DNA of 64,000 nt from Anaerolineales bacterium (lineage in GTDB: Bacteria; Chloroflexota; Anaerolineae; Anaerolineales; Villigracilaceae): assembly GCA_020847435.1 (NCBI GenBank), contig JADLBX010000032.1, forward strand, positions 81,435 to 145,434, given 5' to 3'. Made by a program: the position numbers and the translations under genes. Shown piece by piece: positions 41,270 to 49,669 of the stretch (its first letter is position 1; each line of letters opens with the position of its first letter). The notes under the pieces were generated by a model. It did no database searches, was not told where the DNA came from, and saw nothing but the letters and a program-made list of their open reading frames with translations.

Positions 41270-42880
41270 GTGAAGATTGCGATTGCTCAGATTAACACAA
41301 CAGTCGGAGATTTAGAGGGTAACGTGCGCCGCATTTTGGACGCGGCGGAATCGGTCGCGGACCAACAGCCCGACCTCATCGTTTATCCCGAATTGACCGT
41401 TTGCGGATATCCGCCGCGCGACATTCTGTACGACGCGTCGTTCGTCGAGGCGGTTCAAGCCGCGACGGGCGACCTGGCGCGCCAGGCGAAAGAGTTGCCG
41501 CCGCTTTTGGTCGGTTCGTTCGCGCCCGCCGCGCGGAAGCTCTATCAACACCCGTCGTTGAACAACATTGCCTGCCTGATGCAAAACGGCGAAATGAAAA
41601 TCGCGCAGATCAAGCAATTGCTCCCAGTCTACGACGTGTTCTACGAGCCGCGCTGGTTTTTACCCGGCGAGAAGACGCTGCCTCCAATCGAAATCGCAGG
41701 GACAAAGGTCGGCGTGATGATCTGCGAGGATATGTGGGACGAGGAATATCCCATCCACCCTGGCGCGGACTTGAAAGCGCTGGGCGCGGAGATGTTGATT
41801 TGCATTTCCGCGTCGCCGTATCGGAGAGGCGCGGGGGAGGGGAGGTTGCATCACGCAACGCGACAGGTTCGTCCTGAGCGAAGCGCAGCGCAGACGAAGG
41901 GCGATGTGCCATTCGTTTTTGTCAATCTCGTTGGCGGGAACGATGAGTTGATCTTCGATGGGGGGAGTTTTGTGGTTGAAGATGAGAGGTTGGCGATGTT
42001 CGAGGAGGAGGTGAGGGTGATTGAGGTGGGCAAGGAAAGAAGAAAGAGGAAAGATGGGGAGGCAGAAGTTGGCGAGTTGAAAGTGGAAAGTGAGGAGGAT
42101 GAAGTTTTTAAAGCATTGGTGTTGGGCTTGCGCGACTTTGCGGACAAGAATCGGCTGAAACACGCGGCGCTCGGGCTGTCGGGCGGAATCGACTCGTCGG
42201 TGGCGGCGGTGATCGCGGCGGAGGCGTTGGGACCCGAGCGCGTGACGGGGGTCGCAATCCCCTCGCGGTTCACGGACGCGCGCTCGACCGAGGCGGCGCG
42301 GGAGTTGGCGAGTCGGCTGGGGATTGGGTTCGAAACGGTCGAGTTGGAGAAAATGCACAAGGCGGCGGAGCAGGCTTTGGGTCCGGAAAGAAGCGGGGGC
42401 GTCGCAGGCGAGAACATCCAGGCGCGGTTGCGGATGATCGCGCTGATGAGTTTCGTCAACCAGCGCGGAGGCTTCCTGATCAACACGTCCAATAAAACGG
42501 AGTTGACCGTCGGTTACTCCACGTTGTACGGCGACATGGCGGGAGCGATCAGCCCGCTCGGCGACCTGACGAAGCCAGAGGTGTACGCGTTGGCGCGGTG
42601 GATCAACGGAAGGGATGAAGGAGGAAGGATGAAGCATGAAGGCGGGATGATTCCAGAGTTTGTGATGACGCGCAAGCCGTCGGCGGAGTTGAAAGCGGAC
42701 CAGGTTGACCCGTTCGATTATGAAACGATCTCGCCCGAATTGGAAGCGCTGGTGCGCGCGGACCAATCGAACGCGGCGATGCGCGCGAGCGAACACAAAC
42801 GCTGGCAAATGGGACCCGTGCTGAAGGTGAGCGAAAAGTCGTTTGGGAAGGGGAGGTTGATGCCGATTACGAGGAGGTAA
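41270..42880 (+). CDS. nadE: Glutamine-hydrolysing NAD+ synthase
   Basis: 536 residues. N-terminal nitrilase-fold glutaminase (Glu41 in VYPELTVCGYPPRD, a Lys in IKQLLPVYDVFYEPRWF, Cys in VGVMICEDMWD), and C-terminal ATP pyrophosphatase synthetase domain with the P-loop GLSGGIDSSVAAVIA. It makes NAD from deamido-NAD. GTG start. Three repeat-derived segments are read in frame: RQVRPERSAAQTKGD (CCTGAGCGAAG type, near 41868), an Arg/Lys/Glu-rich stretch at about residues 253-278, and GRDEGGRMKHEGGM (GGATGAAGCATGAAGG type, near 42612). Confidence 0.94.
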   Translation: MKIAIAQINTTVGDLEGNVRRILDAAESVADQQPDLIVYPELTVCGYPPRDILYDASFVEAVQAATGDLARQAKELPPLLVGSFAPAARKLYQHPSLNNIACLMQNGEMKIAQIKQLLPVYDVFYEPRWFLPGEKTLPPIEIAGTKVGVMICEDMWDEEYPIHPGADLKALGAEMLICISASPYRRGAGEGRLHHATRQVRPERSAAQTKGDVPFVFVNLVGGNDELIFDGGSFVVEDERLAMFEEEVRVIEVGKERRKRKDGEAEVGELKVESEEDEVFKALVLGLRDFADKNRLKHAALGLSGGIDSSVAAVIAAEALGPERVTGVAIPSRFTDARSTEAARELASRLGIGFETVELEKMHKAAEQALGPERSGGVAGENIQARLRMIALMSFVNQRGGFLINTSNKTELTVGYSTLYGDMAGAISPLGDLTKPEVYALARWINGRDEGGRMKHEGGMIPEFVMTRKPSAELKADQVDPFDYETISPELEALVRADQSNAAMRASEHKRWQMGPVLKVSEKSFGKGRLMPITRR

Positions 42881-42952
42881 TTGATAATTTCAGCGGTTGA
42901 GCGCGGGCGTTAAAACCACCAAAATGAAGTAAAGAAACATCTCTGACTGCGA

Positions 42953-42988
42953 GACCTCCGAGTTTTCAAAAAACTCGGAGGTCTTTTG
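42953..42988 (+). terminator. Intrinsic terminator after nadE
   Basis: GACCTCCGAGTTTT / AAAACTCGGAGGTC followed by TTTTGC. The rest of the 42881-43205 spacer shows only repeat fragments and the promoter of the next gene. Confidence 0.85.
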
Positions 42989-43157
42989 CTAGGGCAGGGG
43001 AGCGGACTCAACTCGTCAGGCGCGAGGCGGCGTGGGTTGGGCGAGACAGCCTCACTCGGCGCGTGAAGCGGTTTTCCATCTTCCGACTTTCCACTTTCGA
43101 CTTTTGACAAATCCTTGTTGTGGGGGAGGCGATTGCCAGCTTCATACAGCCAAGCGC

Positions 43158-43186
43158 TTGACTTTCTCGTTATCATTCGATATAAT
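43158..43186 (+). promoter_or_regulatory. Consensus-like sigma-70 promoter for the integrase
   Basis: TTGACT (43158-43163), 17-bp spacer, TATAAT (43181-43186), 19 bp before the ATG. It is the closest match to consensus in the window. Confidence 0.85.
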
Positions 43187-43205
43187 TTTTGTTGCATGGA
43201 ATGAT

Positions 43206-44120
43206 ATGGAAACTAAAATAAAATCCTTCCTCGAAACGCTGGACCGTTCACCCCGCACAGTTTTCGCATATCGAAATGCCTTGAAGCGGTTTGTAGAAGT
43301 TGCAGGCAAAGATGCGGAATTGAATCTGGCGACCTACACCAAATTCCTTGCCGCGATCAAATCCAAGTCCCCCGCCACGAAACGGGTGTACTCGACCGCC
43401 GTCCGCAAGTTGTACGCGTTTCACAAGGCTGGCAATTCCGACGAACTCAAAGAGGCCACACAGCACTACACTCGAAATCAGGGAAAACGCATCGTCAATT
43501 TTGACCGTGAGGCTGTGGAGAAAATCATCGGGTATTGCTCCGCGTTGGATCGCGTACCGTGGTCGTCGCCCCGCGAAAGGCTCGAAGCCCTGCGCGACCG
43601 CGCCTTTGTCTTAACCCTGGCAGATACCGGCTTACGAATTTCTGAAGCCTGCGCCCTCAAACGCGGCGAGATTGACTGGCGTGAACTGCGTTCCATCATC
43701 ATCGGCAAGGGCGATAAGCAGGCAATTGTCTACTATTCGAATCGGTGCATCGAGGCGCTGAAGGATTATCTACACGAAAGAGCGGGCGTCGAGCCAAATT
43801 CTCGGATTCCGTTGAATTCCCAACCGGTGTTTGCCCGTCACGATATTCGAGCAAGCAGGAAGATTCGCCCCATCACAGCCGGCGGCATGTGGAAAGCCAT
43901 CAAAACGCGCATTGAAGAGGCGGGCGTGGAGCGCAACGCGATCCGCATCCACGATCTTCGTCACTATTTTGTCACCATGACCTATCTGGCGAAAGGCGAT
44001 CTGAAAATGTCGCAAGTTCTTGCCCGCCATGAAAGCATAGCCACCACGAATCGTTACGCCCATTTCGATTCGGAGATTGCAAAAGCGTACGACGAAATTT
44101 TCAACAAGGGCCCGAAATGA
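43206..44120 (+). CDS. Tyrosine recombinase (phage-integrase/XerD family)
   Basis: 304 residues. N-terminal SAM-like core-binding domain (about 1-85) and catalytic domain with Arg in DTGLRISEACAL, HxxR in IHDLRHYFV, His in RHESIATTN and the nucleophile Tyr in NRYAHFD. Such enzymes integrate mobile DNA or resolve chromosome dimers. The consensus-like promoter and the coupled downstream gene suggest a self-contained unit. No att-site pair or phage genes are visible nearby. Confidence 0.92.
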   Translation: METKIKSFLETLDRSPRTVFAYRNALKRFVEVAGKDAELNLATYTKFLAAIKSKSPATKRVYSTAVRKLYAFHKAGNSDELKEATQHYTRNQGKRIVNFDREAVEKIIGYCSALDRVPWSSPRERLEALRDRAFVLTLADTGLRISEACALKRGEIDWRELRSIIIGKGDKQAIVYYSNRCIEALKDYLHERAGVEPNSRIPLNSQPVFARHDIRASRKIRPITAGGMWKAIKTRIEEAGVERNAIRIHDLRHYFVTMTYLAKGDLKMSQVLARHESIATTNRYAHFDSEIAKAYDEIFNKGPK

Positions 44121-44608
44121 TCGAGATCACTTTCAAGGATTTTTACGATTACAACTATCGCCACGACGTCTTTTTCGAACTTTATGTCATGAAAAACAGC
44201 CTCGAGGAAGCGCTCTATGTCGGCATTTCATCCAAAAATATTTGGGAGCGCTGGTTTGGCTGGAACGGCCACATCATGGCTGGACCAAAACATATGACCG
44301 GGGAAAGCCCAGTCGGACAGAAGATCGTGGATCATTTGCCGGAATCTTGGAACTGGAAAATACAACTATGGACGCTCGACGATTGCAAGAATTTCTGCGC
44401 CGAGAAACTAAACCCGCGCGGAAAGTATGACATTCAATGGCTGGAGCCAATGATGATCCAAAAACTTCGACCAAGCCTGAATGTGATCTATAACCTGAAC
44501 CCGGGCGTTGATCGCCAACCCAAAAGCGCGCGGGAGAAACAACGAGAAGCGGAGTTGGACAGGGCGTTTCGTGAAATATTCGACGAAAAAAAACGGGGAA
44601 AGAAATAA
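44117..44608 (+). CDS. GIY-YIG-like nuclease domain protein coupled to the recombinase
   Basis: 163 residues. It starts inside the recombinase stop (ATGA overlap, 4 bp), so translation is coupled. Residues about 20-45 (ELYVMKNSLEEALYVGISSK) fit the two-strand GIY-YIG core, with Arg in NIWERW, and WLEPMMIQKLRPSLNV near residue 115 matches the family's Glu plus Pro/Asn signature. The tail is Lys/Arg-rich. Inferred: DNA nicking or repair linked to recombination. An alternative is a divergent nuclease-like protein that has lost activity. Confidence 0.6.
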   Translation: MIEITFKDFYDYNYRHDVFFELYVMKNSLEEALYVGISSKNIWERWFGWNGHIMAGPKHMTGESPVGQKIVDHLPESWNWKIQLWTLDDCKNFCAEKLNPRGKYDIQWLEPMMIQKLRPSLNVIYNLNPGVDRQPKSAREKQREAELDRAFREIFDEKKRGKK

Positions 44609-44667
44609 GCTCCAACGGATCGCGCGCGAATTGAAGCGGGTATAATCACGCCTCCATCGGAGGAAAT

Positions 44668-46044
44668 TTGAGCGTCATTGCCGCCGTCCGCAAATACTAC
44701 CGCGACCCCGATTATTTTCACAACATCAGCAAACTCGCCATACCTATCATCATCCAGCAGTTCGCCTTTGCGGGCTTAAACATGCTCGGTGTGGTGATGG
44801 TCGGACAAAAAGGCGAGACGTCCGTCGCGGCGGTGGGATTTGCAGGACAGATCGCCTTCCTCCTCCAACTCGTGCATTTTGGAATCATCAGCGGCGCGGC
44901 GATGTTCACCGCGCAATTCTGGGGTCGCAACGACGTTCCCAACCTTCGCCGCGTGCTTGGGCTGTGTTTGATGTTCGCCATTTCTGCGAGTCTCGTCTTC
45001 TTTGCGCTGGCGCAATTCATCCCCGCTGAAATCCTCGGCATCTACACCAAAGACGCGGCAGTCATCCGCCTCGGCACGGACTACATCCGTATTTACTCAT
45101 GGGTCTTTCTCTTCGTTGCGATCACGTTCAGTTTCGCCCTGGTCATGCGCTCCACAGGCGACGTGAAAACGCCGACCACCATCAGCGTCGGCGCGTTGAC
45201 CGTCAGCACGTTCCTTTCGTATTCGCTGATCTTCGGTAAATTCGGCTTCCCCGAACTGGGAATCAACGGCGCGGCGGTCGCGGCGGTCGTCTCGCGCGCG
45301 CTGGAGTGTGTCGCCTTACTCATCGTCACCTACGCCAAGAAATCTCCCGCCGCCGCGTCCTTGCGCGAACTGACGAATTTCGATTCCGCATTCGCAGTGC
45401 GCGTGATCAAGCCGATGCTGCCCGTCATGCTCAACGAACTATTCTGGGCGCTGGGCATCACCACTTACAACGCCATCTACGGGCGGATGGGAACCGAATC
45501 GTTCGCCGCCATGAGCATTGTCGCCACCATCGAGCAGATGGCGTTCGTGATCTTCATCGGCATTTCTAACGCCACCTCCGTCCTTGTCGGCAACCGCATT
45601 GGCGCGGGCAAAGAGGATGAAGCGCACCTATACGCGGGTCGCTCGCTTGGGCTGGGTATTGTCGGCGGCGTAACGATGGGCTTGCTCCTCCAACTCGTCA
45701 AAGCGCCGATTCTGTCGCTGTACAACGTCTCGCCCGAAGTCATCTCAAACGCAAGCCACGTCATCAACATCATCACCTTTTTCATTTGGATGCGCGTCAA
45801 CAACATGACCATCGTAGTCGGCATCTTGCGCGCGGGCGGCGACACCCGCTTCTCGCTCTTCCTCGACGGCATCATCATCTGGCTGGTCGGCGTGCCGATG
45901 GCGTATCTCGGCGCCAACGTGTGGGGTCTCCCCGTTTATTTCGTCTATCTCTGCGCCATGAGCGAAGAAGCCACGAAATGGATTCTCGGCATCCGCCGCT
46001 ATCTCTCGCGCAAGTGGATTCACAATCTGGCGGCGCAGGTGTAA
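44668..46044 (+). CDS. MATE-family multidrug/sodium antiporter
   Basis: 458 residues, 12 hydrophobic segments in two halves of six. Typical NorM/DinF-like features: LAIPIIIQQFAFAGLNMLGVV, AVVSRALECVALLI, PVMLNELFWALGITTYNAIYGRMG and IVVGILRAGGDTRFSLFLDG. It exports drugs or metabolites against Na+ or H+. TTG start at 44668. A CCTCC-atc-GGAGG stem at 44651-44663 could hide its ribosome site. TATAAT at 44641-44646 is a likely -10. Confidence 0.93.
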   Translation: MSVIAAVRKYYRDPDYFHNISKLAIPIIIQQFAFAGLNMLGVVMVGQKGETSVAAVGFAGQIAFLLQLVHFGIISGAAMFTAQFWGRNDVPNLRRVLGLCLMFAISASLVFFALAQFIPAEILGIYTKDAAVIRLGTDYIRIYSWVFLFVAITFSFALVMRSTGDVKTPTTISVGALTVSTFLSYSLIFGKFGFPELGINGAAVAAVVSRALECVALLIVTYAKKSPAAASLRELTNFDSAFAVRVIKPMLPVMLNELFWALGITTYNAIYGRMGTESFAAMSIVATIEQMAFVIFIGISNATSVLVGNRIGAGKEDEAHLYAGRSLGLGIVGGVTMGLLLQLVKAPILSLYNVSPEVISNASHVINIITFFIWMRVNNMTIVVGILRAGGDTRFSLFLDGIIIWLVGVPMAYLGANVWGLPVYFVYLCAMSEEATKWILGIRRYLSRKWIHNLAAQV

Positions 46045-46063
46045 CTGCTCGGTCAGGGTGATT

Positions 46064-46094
46064 GCTCCTTCAGGGTCTGAGACCCTGAAGGAGC
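46064..46094. repeat. 31-nt perfect palindrome after the MATE gene
   Basis: Arms of 15 nt around a single G, core GGGTCT-G-AGACCC, outer GCTCCTTCA/TGAAGGAGC. It sits between two convergent genes. Confidence 0.9.
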
Positions 46095-46098
46095 AGAG

Positions 46099-46902
46099 TT
46101 ATATCTTTTCCGCGCGCTTCAAAACATATTCATCATACGCCTTCATCACCAACTTCGTCGTCTTCCCGACTCTCCCCTGCCCCACTCGTAGGTCGTCAAT
46201 TTGGATGACTGGCACAACTCCGCGCGAACTGGACGTGATGAACGCTTCTTTCACACGGGACAGCTGGTCCAGTTTCAACGCGCGATATCGCACCCCCAGC
46301 CCCCTCCCCCGCGCCGCGCGGATGACCATCCTCCGCGTCACGCCGAGGAGGATATCTTGGCGGGCGGTTTCAACGTAGCGCAAGTTGCCAACTTGCGTAA
46401 CATAAAAGAAATTACTCGTCATCCCCTCCAATATCCTGCCATTCCTCACCAACAGCGCCTCGAAGATTCCCTCGCTGGCGAGGCGCTTTCGCTCCGCGTC
46501 GCTGGCGGAGATGAACGCCGTTGACTTCACGCGCGGATCGTCGCGGTGAAGTGACGTCGTTTCGACGCGCACGCCGTTCTCGTAAATTTCACGCGGCAAC
46601 AATTTGAGCGGCTCGATCGAGATGTAAAACTGCCCGTCGCCAGCTTCCATCACACGGACGCGCGCCTCGTCGGGGCGAAACGAGTCGAGGAGCCGAGTCA
46701 GGCTGACCCGTAGGAAGGAAGCGTCTGCATGAGGGAGTCGCTTCAAATGGGCGGAGAGTCCGATCACGCGCCTGCAAGAGTCGAATGTGCGGAATGTCGA
46801 ATACCAGCCGTCAGGCAGTTGCCGCGTCACCGCGTCGAGCGAGGAGTTGTCGCGGAAGTGAATTTCTTTGGGGTGGGTTGATATTTTCCAAGTGTGGATC
46901 AT
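46099..46902 (-). CDS. Class IV PLP aminotransferase (IlvE/D-amino-acid transaminase/PabC family)
   Basis: 267 residues. The PLP lysine is in DPRVKSTAF near residue 127. NGRILEGMTSNFFYV, GVTRRMVIRAARGRGL and AFITSSSRGVVPVIQID are fold-IV signatures. The SSSRGVVPV end is common in branched-chain aminotransferase-like proteins, but the substrate-defining loops do not let me choose among the three functions. It is not next to other amino-acid or folate genes. Confidence 0.88.
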   Translation of the reverse strand: MIHTWKISTHPKEIHFRDNSSLDAVTRQLPDGWYSTFRTFDSCRRVIGLSAHLKRLPHADASFLRVSLTRLLDSFRPDEARVRVMEAGDGQFYISIEPLKLLPREIYENGVRVETTSLHRDDPRVKSTAFISASDAERKRLASEGIFEALLVRNGRILEGMTSNFFYVTQVGNLRYVETARQDILLGVTRRMVIRAARGRGLGVRYRALKLDQLSRVKEAFITSSSRGVVPVIQIDDLRVGQGRVGKTTKLVMKAYDEYVLKRAEKI

Positions 46903-46912
46903 GGCGAGGTTC

Positions 46913-46991
46913 TGTCATTGCGAGCGAAGCGAAGCAATCCCCTGTGTAGATGAGATTGCTTCGTCGCAAAGAACGCTCCTCGCAACGACAT
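46913..46991. repeat. TCATTGCGAG-family element upstream of the leader promoter
   Basis: TGTCATTGCGAGCGAAGCG, inner GAAGCAATCCCC / GAGATTGCTTCG, and right CTCGCAACGACAT. It ends 18 bp before the -35 box of the ABC-exporter leader. Confidence 0.8.
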
Positions 46992-47008
46992 GACTCGCAT
47001 TATAAACC

Positions 47009-47038
47009 TTGACACCTCTCGGCTCGGGGGTGTAAACT
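47009..47038 (+). promoter_or_regulatory. Promoter of the ABC-exporter leader
   Basis: TTGACA (47009-47014) and TAAACT (47033-47038) with an 18-bp spacer. The transcript would start near 47045 and carry a small GCGAGA-taaa-TCTCGT hairpin before the leader ORF. Confidence 0.55.
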
Positions 47039-47096
47039 CCAGCCCGTTGAGCGAGATAAATCTCGTTCTACAAATCTCACGAAAGGAGCGCACGAA

Positions 47097-47180
47097 ATGT
47101 CCACGTTGATCAGCACCACCCTGTTCGTTCCAGTTGACGCTGGATTTTTACCTTCTCGTAGTGCGCCCATTGACCGCTAG
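47097..47180 (+). CDS. 27-residue leader peptide, candidate attenuator ORF
   Basis: ATG preceded by a strong GAAAGGAG. The ORF encodes MSTLISTTLFVPVDAG and then FLPSRSAPIDR before TAG. An intrinsic terminator begins 22 bp after the stop, and the ABC exporter pair starts 155 bp after it. Internal sequences can form competing helices: CCAG-ttgacg-CTGG (47130-47143), TTGACC-gcta-GGTCAA around the stop (47170-47185), GTTGAC (47133-47138) with GTCAAC (47181-47186), and CCTG-tcgttt-CAGG (47191-47204), which would break the 5' arm of the terminator. This is the layout of ribosome-mediated attenuation as described for bmrB-bmrCD. Function inferred. Confidence 0.65.
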   Translation: MSTLISTTLFVPVDAGFLPSRSAPIDR

Positions 47181-47201
47181 GTCAACTTTACCTGTCGTTT
47201 C

Positions 47202-47235
47202 AGGCTGTGGCGTACTCGTCACAGCCTTTTTGTTT
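47202..47235 (+). terminator. Intrinsic terminator between leader ORF and ABC exporter
   Basis: AGGCTGTG (47202-47209) pairs with CACAGCCT (47220-47227), followed by TTTTGTTT. It lies between the leader ORF and the structural genes, so readthrough must be controlled for expression. Confidence 0.88.
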
Positions 47236-47243
47236 AATGCTTT

Positions 47244-47326
47244 GTCCCCTCTCCCGCTGGGAGAGGGTTAGGGTGAGGGAAACTCACCCTCATCCCCTAC
47301 CCTTCTCCCTCAGGGAGAAGGGGGAG
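47244..47326. repeat. CCCTCTCCC / GGGAGAGGG repeat pair
   Basis: CCCCTCTCCC-gctg-GGGAGAGGG with TTAGGGTGAGGG, followed by the inverse CTCACCCTC...CCCTTCTCCC-tca-GGGAGAAGGGGG. The purine-rich end supplies the ribosome site of the ABC gene. Confidence 0.75.
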
Positions 47327-47334
47327 AATTTGAT

Positions 47335-49179
47335 ATGACCACAATCGAACCAGCAATCACATTCGACTTTCGCAACACCGTGCACGAAAACCGCCTCAAG
47401 GGTTTGTGGCGCATGATGGTGGATTTCCGCACGCCGTATCTGGGCGCGACCGCCGCGCTTGCCATTTCGGCGCTGTCAAAAACATACACGTACATTTTGC
47501 TTCAATATTTCGCCGACGATGTATTGACGCAGAAAAAATTCATCGGCGGGACTCTCACCACGACCACGCTTTGGATCGCAGCGGGATTCGTCCTGCTCGC
47601 GCTCGTGGAAGGAAGCGCCTCGTTTCTTTCGGGACGTTTAGCCGCCTACACAGCGGAAGGCATTACGCGCCGCCTGCGCGACTTCCTCTTCGACCACATC
47701 CAACGCCTCAACTTTTCGTACCATGCCACCACGCCGACGGGCGACCTGATCGAACGCGTCACCTCCGACGTGGACGCGTTGCGCCGCTTCTTCAGCGAGC
47801 AGGGAATCGGTGTGGGACGCATCGTTTTGCTGTTCGTCATCAACTTCATCGCCATCCTCAACCTCAACGTGGAACTGGGATTGGTCTCGGTGGTCGTGAT
47901 TCCGTTCATCTTGCTTGTCTCGCTATGGTTCTTCAAGCGAGTGACGAAAGCCTACGAGGAATATCAAGCGCAGGAAGCGATCCTCTCCACCACCCTGCAA
48001 GAAAACCTGACGGGCGTGCGTGTGGTCAAAGCCTTTGCGCGGCAGGAGTATGAAAAATCAAAATTCGAGAAGGATAACTGGGGCAAGTACTTGAAGGGCA
48101 AGGTACTGCTCTTCATGCACTCGATGTTCTGGCCCCTCTCGGATATTGTCCTCGGCTTTCAAATGTTGTTCGGATTCATGTATGCCGCAAACATGGCGAT
48201 ACGCGGCGAGATCACCGTCGGCATGTACATCGCTTACGTCGGCTTGGTTGTGTGGCTGATCTGGCCCATCCGCAACTTGGGACGCATCATCGTCTCGGCT
48301 TCGACGGGTTTGGTTTCGTACGGTCGCCTCATGGACGTGGTCAAGCAGGCGCGTGAACCGCTCCACGATGGGGCGTACCAGCCGAACGGTCCAGTGAGAG
48401 GCGATATCGTCTTTGAGAATGTCTCGTTCATGTACTCGGATGGGAAGTCGAACGCGTTGAAAGATATTTCCTTCCACGTGAAGCCTGGGCAGGCAGTTGC
48501 GTTGCTTGGGTCAACAGGATCGGGCAAAACGTCGCTGGTGAATCTTCTGCCGCGCTTCCACGAATACACAAGCGGACGAATCCTGCTCGACGGCGTGGAG
48601 TTGAAGGATTACTCGCGCTCGTATTTGCGAAGGCAGATCGGCATCGTGGAGCAGGAACCGTTCCTGTTCAGCCGCTCGATTCGAGAGAACATCACGTACG
48701 GCGTCGGCCGCGACGTGTCGGATGAAGAGGTGGAGCGCGCTGCTAAAGCCGCGGCGATCCACGATGTGATCACGACGTTCCCTGACGGATACAAAACCAT
48801 CGTCGGTGAGAAAGGCGTCACACTCTCTGGCGGACAAAAACAACGCACGACCATCGCGCGCACGCTGTTGAAGAACCCGCGCATTTTGATTCTCGATGAC
48901 TCGACTTCCAGCGTGGACACAGAAACCGAAGCCGAGATCCGCTCGGCGCTGAACGGCTTGATGGAGAACCGCACGACATTCATCATCGCCCACCGCATCC
49001 AATCCGTAATGATCGCCGACTTGATCCTTGTGTTGGACAAAGGCGAGGTGATTCAAATGGGAACCCACGAAGAATTGCTCGCTCAGTTCGATGGGATGTA
49101 TCGAAAAATTTATGACATCCAGACGAGGATTGACGAGGAACTTGAATTAGAGATTGCAAGGATGAATGATGAAGGATAA
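47335..49179 (+). CDS. ABC exporter half-transporter with degenerate ATPase site (BmrC-like)
   Basis: 614 residues: six membrane segments (about 30-310), then an ATPase domain. Walker A GSTGSGKTSLVN, signature LSGGQKQRTTIART, Walker B ILILDDSTSSVD. The catalytic glutamate after Walker B is Asp here (DD instead of DE), the mark of the degenerate site in heterodimeric exporters such as BmrCD, LmrCD and TM287/288. The partner gene lies 490 bp downstream. It is probably a drug or lipid exporter at the inner membrane and is controlled by the leader upstream. Confidence 0.93.
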   Translation: MTTIEPAITFDFRNTVHENRLKGLWRMMVDFRTPYLGATAALAISALSKTYTYILLQYFADDVLTQKKFIGGTLTTTTLWIAAGFVLLALVEGSASFLSGRLAAYTAEGITRRLRDFLFDHIQRLNFSYHATTPTGDLIERVTSDVDALRRFFSEQGIGVGRIVLLFVINFIAILNLNVELGLVSVVVIPFILLVSLWFFKRVTKAYEEYQAQEAILSTTLQENLTGVRVVKAFARQEYEKSKFEKDNWGKYLKGKVLLFMHSMFWPLSDIVLGFQMLFGFMYAANMAIRGEITVGMYIAYVGLVVWLIWPIRNLGRIIVSASTGLVSYGRLMDVVKQAREPLHDGAYQPNGPVRGDIVFENVSFMYSDGKSNALKDISFHVKPGQAVALLGSTGSGKTSLVNLLPRFHEYTSGRILLDGVELKDYSRSYLRRQIGIVEQEPFLFSRSIRENITYGVGRDVSDEEVERAAKAAAIHDVITTFPDGYKTIVGEKGVTLSGGQKQRTTIARTLLKNPRILILDDSTSSVDTETEAEIRSALNGLMENRTTFIIAHRIQSVMIADLILVLDKGEVIQMGTHEELLAQFDGMYRKIYDIQTRIDEELELEIARMNDEG

Positions 49180-49204
49180 AGGATGAATGAAGGAGATGCC
49201 CGAA

Positions 49205-49582
49205 ATGAGCGCTACAAATGAAACCCCGCAAGATTTACGAAGCAGGACAACGGATTTTGCTTTGCGAATCGTTCGGCTTTACTCCAGCCTACCCAAAAGC
49301 ACGGAGGCGCAAGTCCTAGGAAAACAAGTCCTTCGCTCTTGCACATCCGTTGGCGCGCATTATCGTGAAGGGCATCGCGCCAAGTCAGACGCCGACATCG
49401 TCAACAAGTTCGGTTCGGCTCTTCAAGAATTGGATGAAACCGATTTCTGGCTGGACTTGCTCGTTCGGGCTGGCATCGTCCCTGCGGCAAAAGTCGCCCC
49501 GCTCATCAAGGAAACGAACGAACTGCTTGCCATCTTCACATCCATCGTTACAAAGATCAAGAAACGGATGAACAAAAAATAA
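49205..49582 (+). CDS. Four-helix-bundle protein (S23/IVS-like)
   Basis: 125 residues, all helical: FALRIVRLYSSLPKSTEAQVLGKQVLRSCTSVGAHYREGHRAKS, and DETDFWLDLLVRAGIV. This is the bacterial four-helix-bundle family first seen in 23S rRNA intervening sequences and also common as a free gene. Function is unknown. ATG 49205 has AAGGAG 9 bp upstream; earlier ATGs are in repeat sequence. It separates the two ABC halves and is flanked on both sides by GGATGAAGGATGA repeats, suggesting insertion. Confidence 0.85.
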   Translation: MSATNETPQDLRSRTTDFALRIVRLYSSLPKSTEAQVLGKQVLRSCTSVGAHYREGHRAKSDADIVNKFGSALQELDETDFWLDLLVRAGIVPAAKVAPLIKETNELLAIFTSIVTKIKKRMNKK

Positions 49583-49660
49583 GGATGAAATCCGAAGGAT
49601 GAAGGATGAGACTCGTAGAAAACGATTCATCCTTCATAATTCATCCTTCATCCTTACAGG
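49583..49660. repeat. GGATGAA / TTCATCC repeat cluster
   Basis: GGATGAAATCCGAAGGATGAAGGATGA on the left and ATTCATCCTTCATAATTCATCC on the right, so the cluster can fold back. Related sequence lies at 49162-49195, at 25920-26010 upstream of eutB, and inside the FAD/FeS gene. Confidence 0.75.
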
Positions 49661-49669
49661 AGATTTAGC

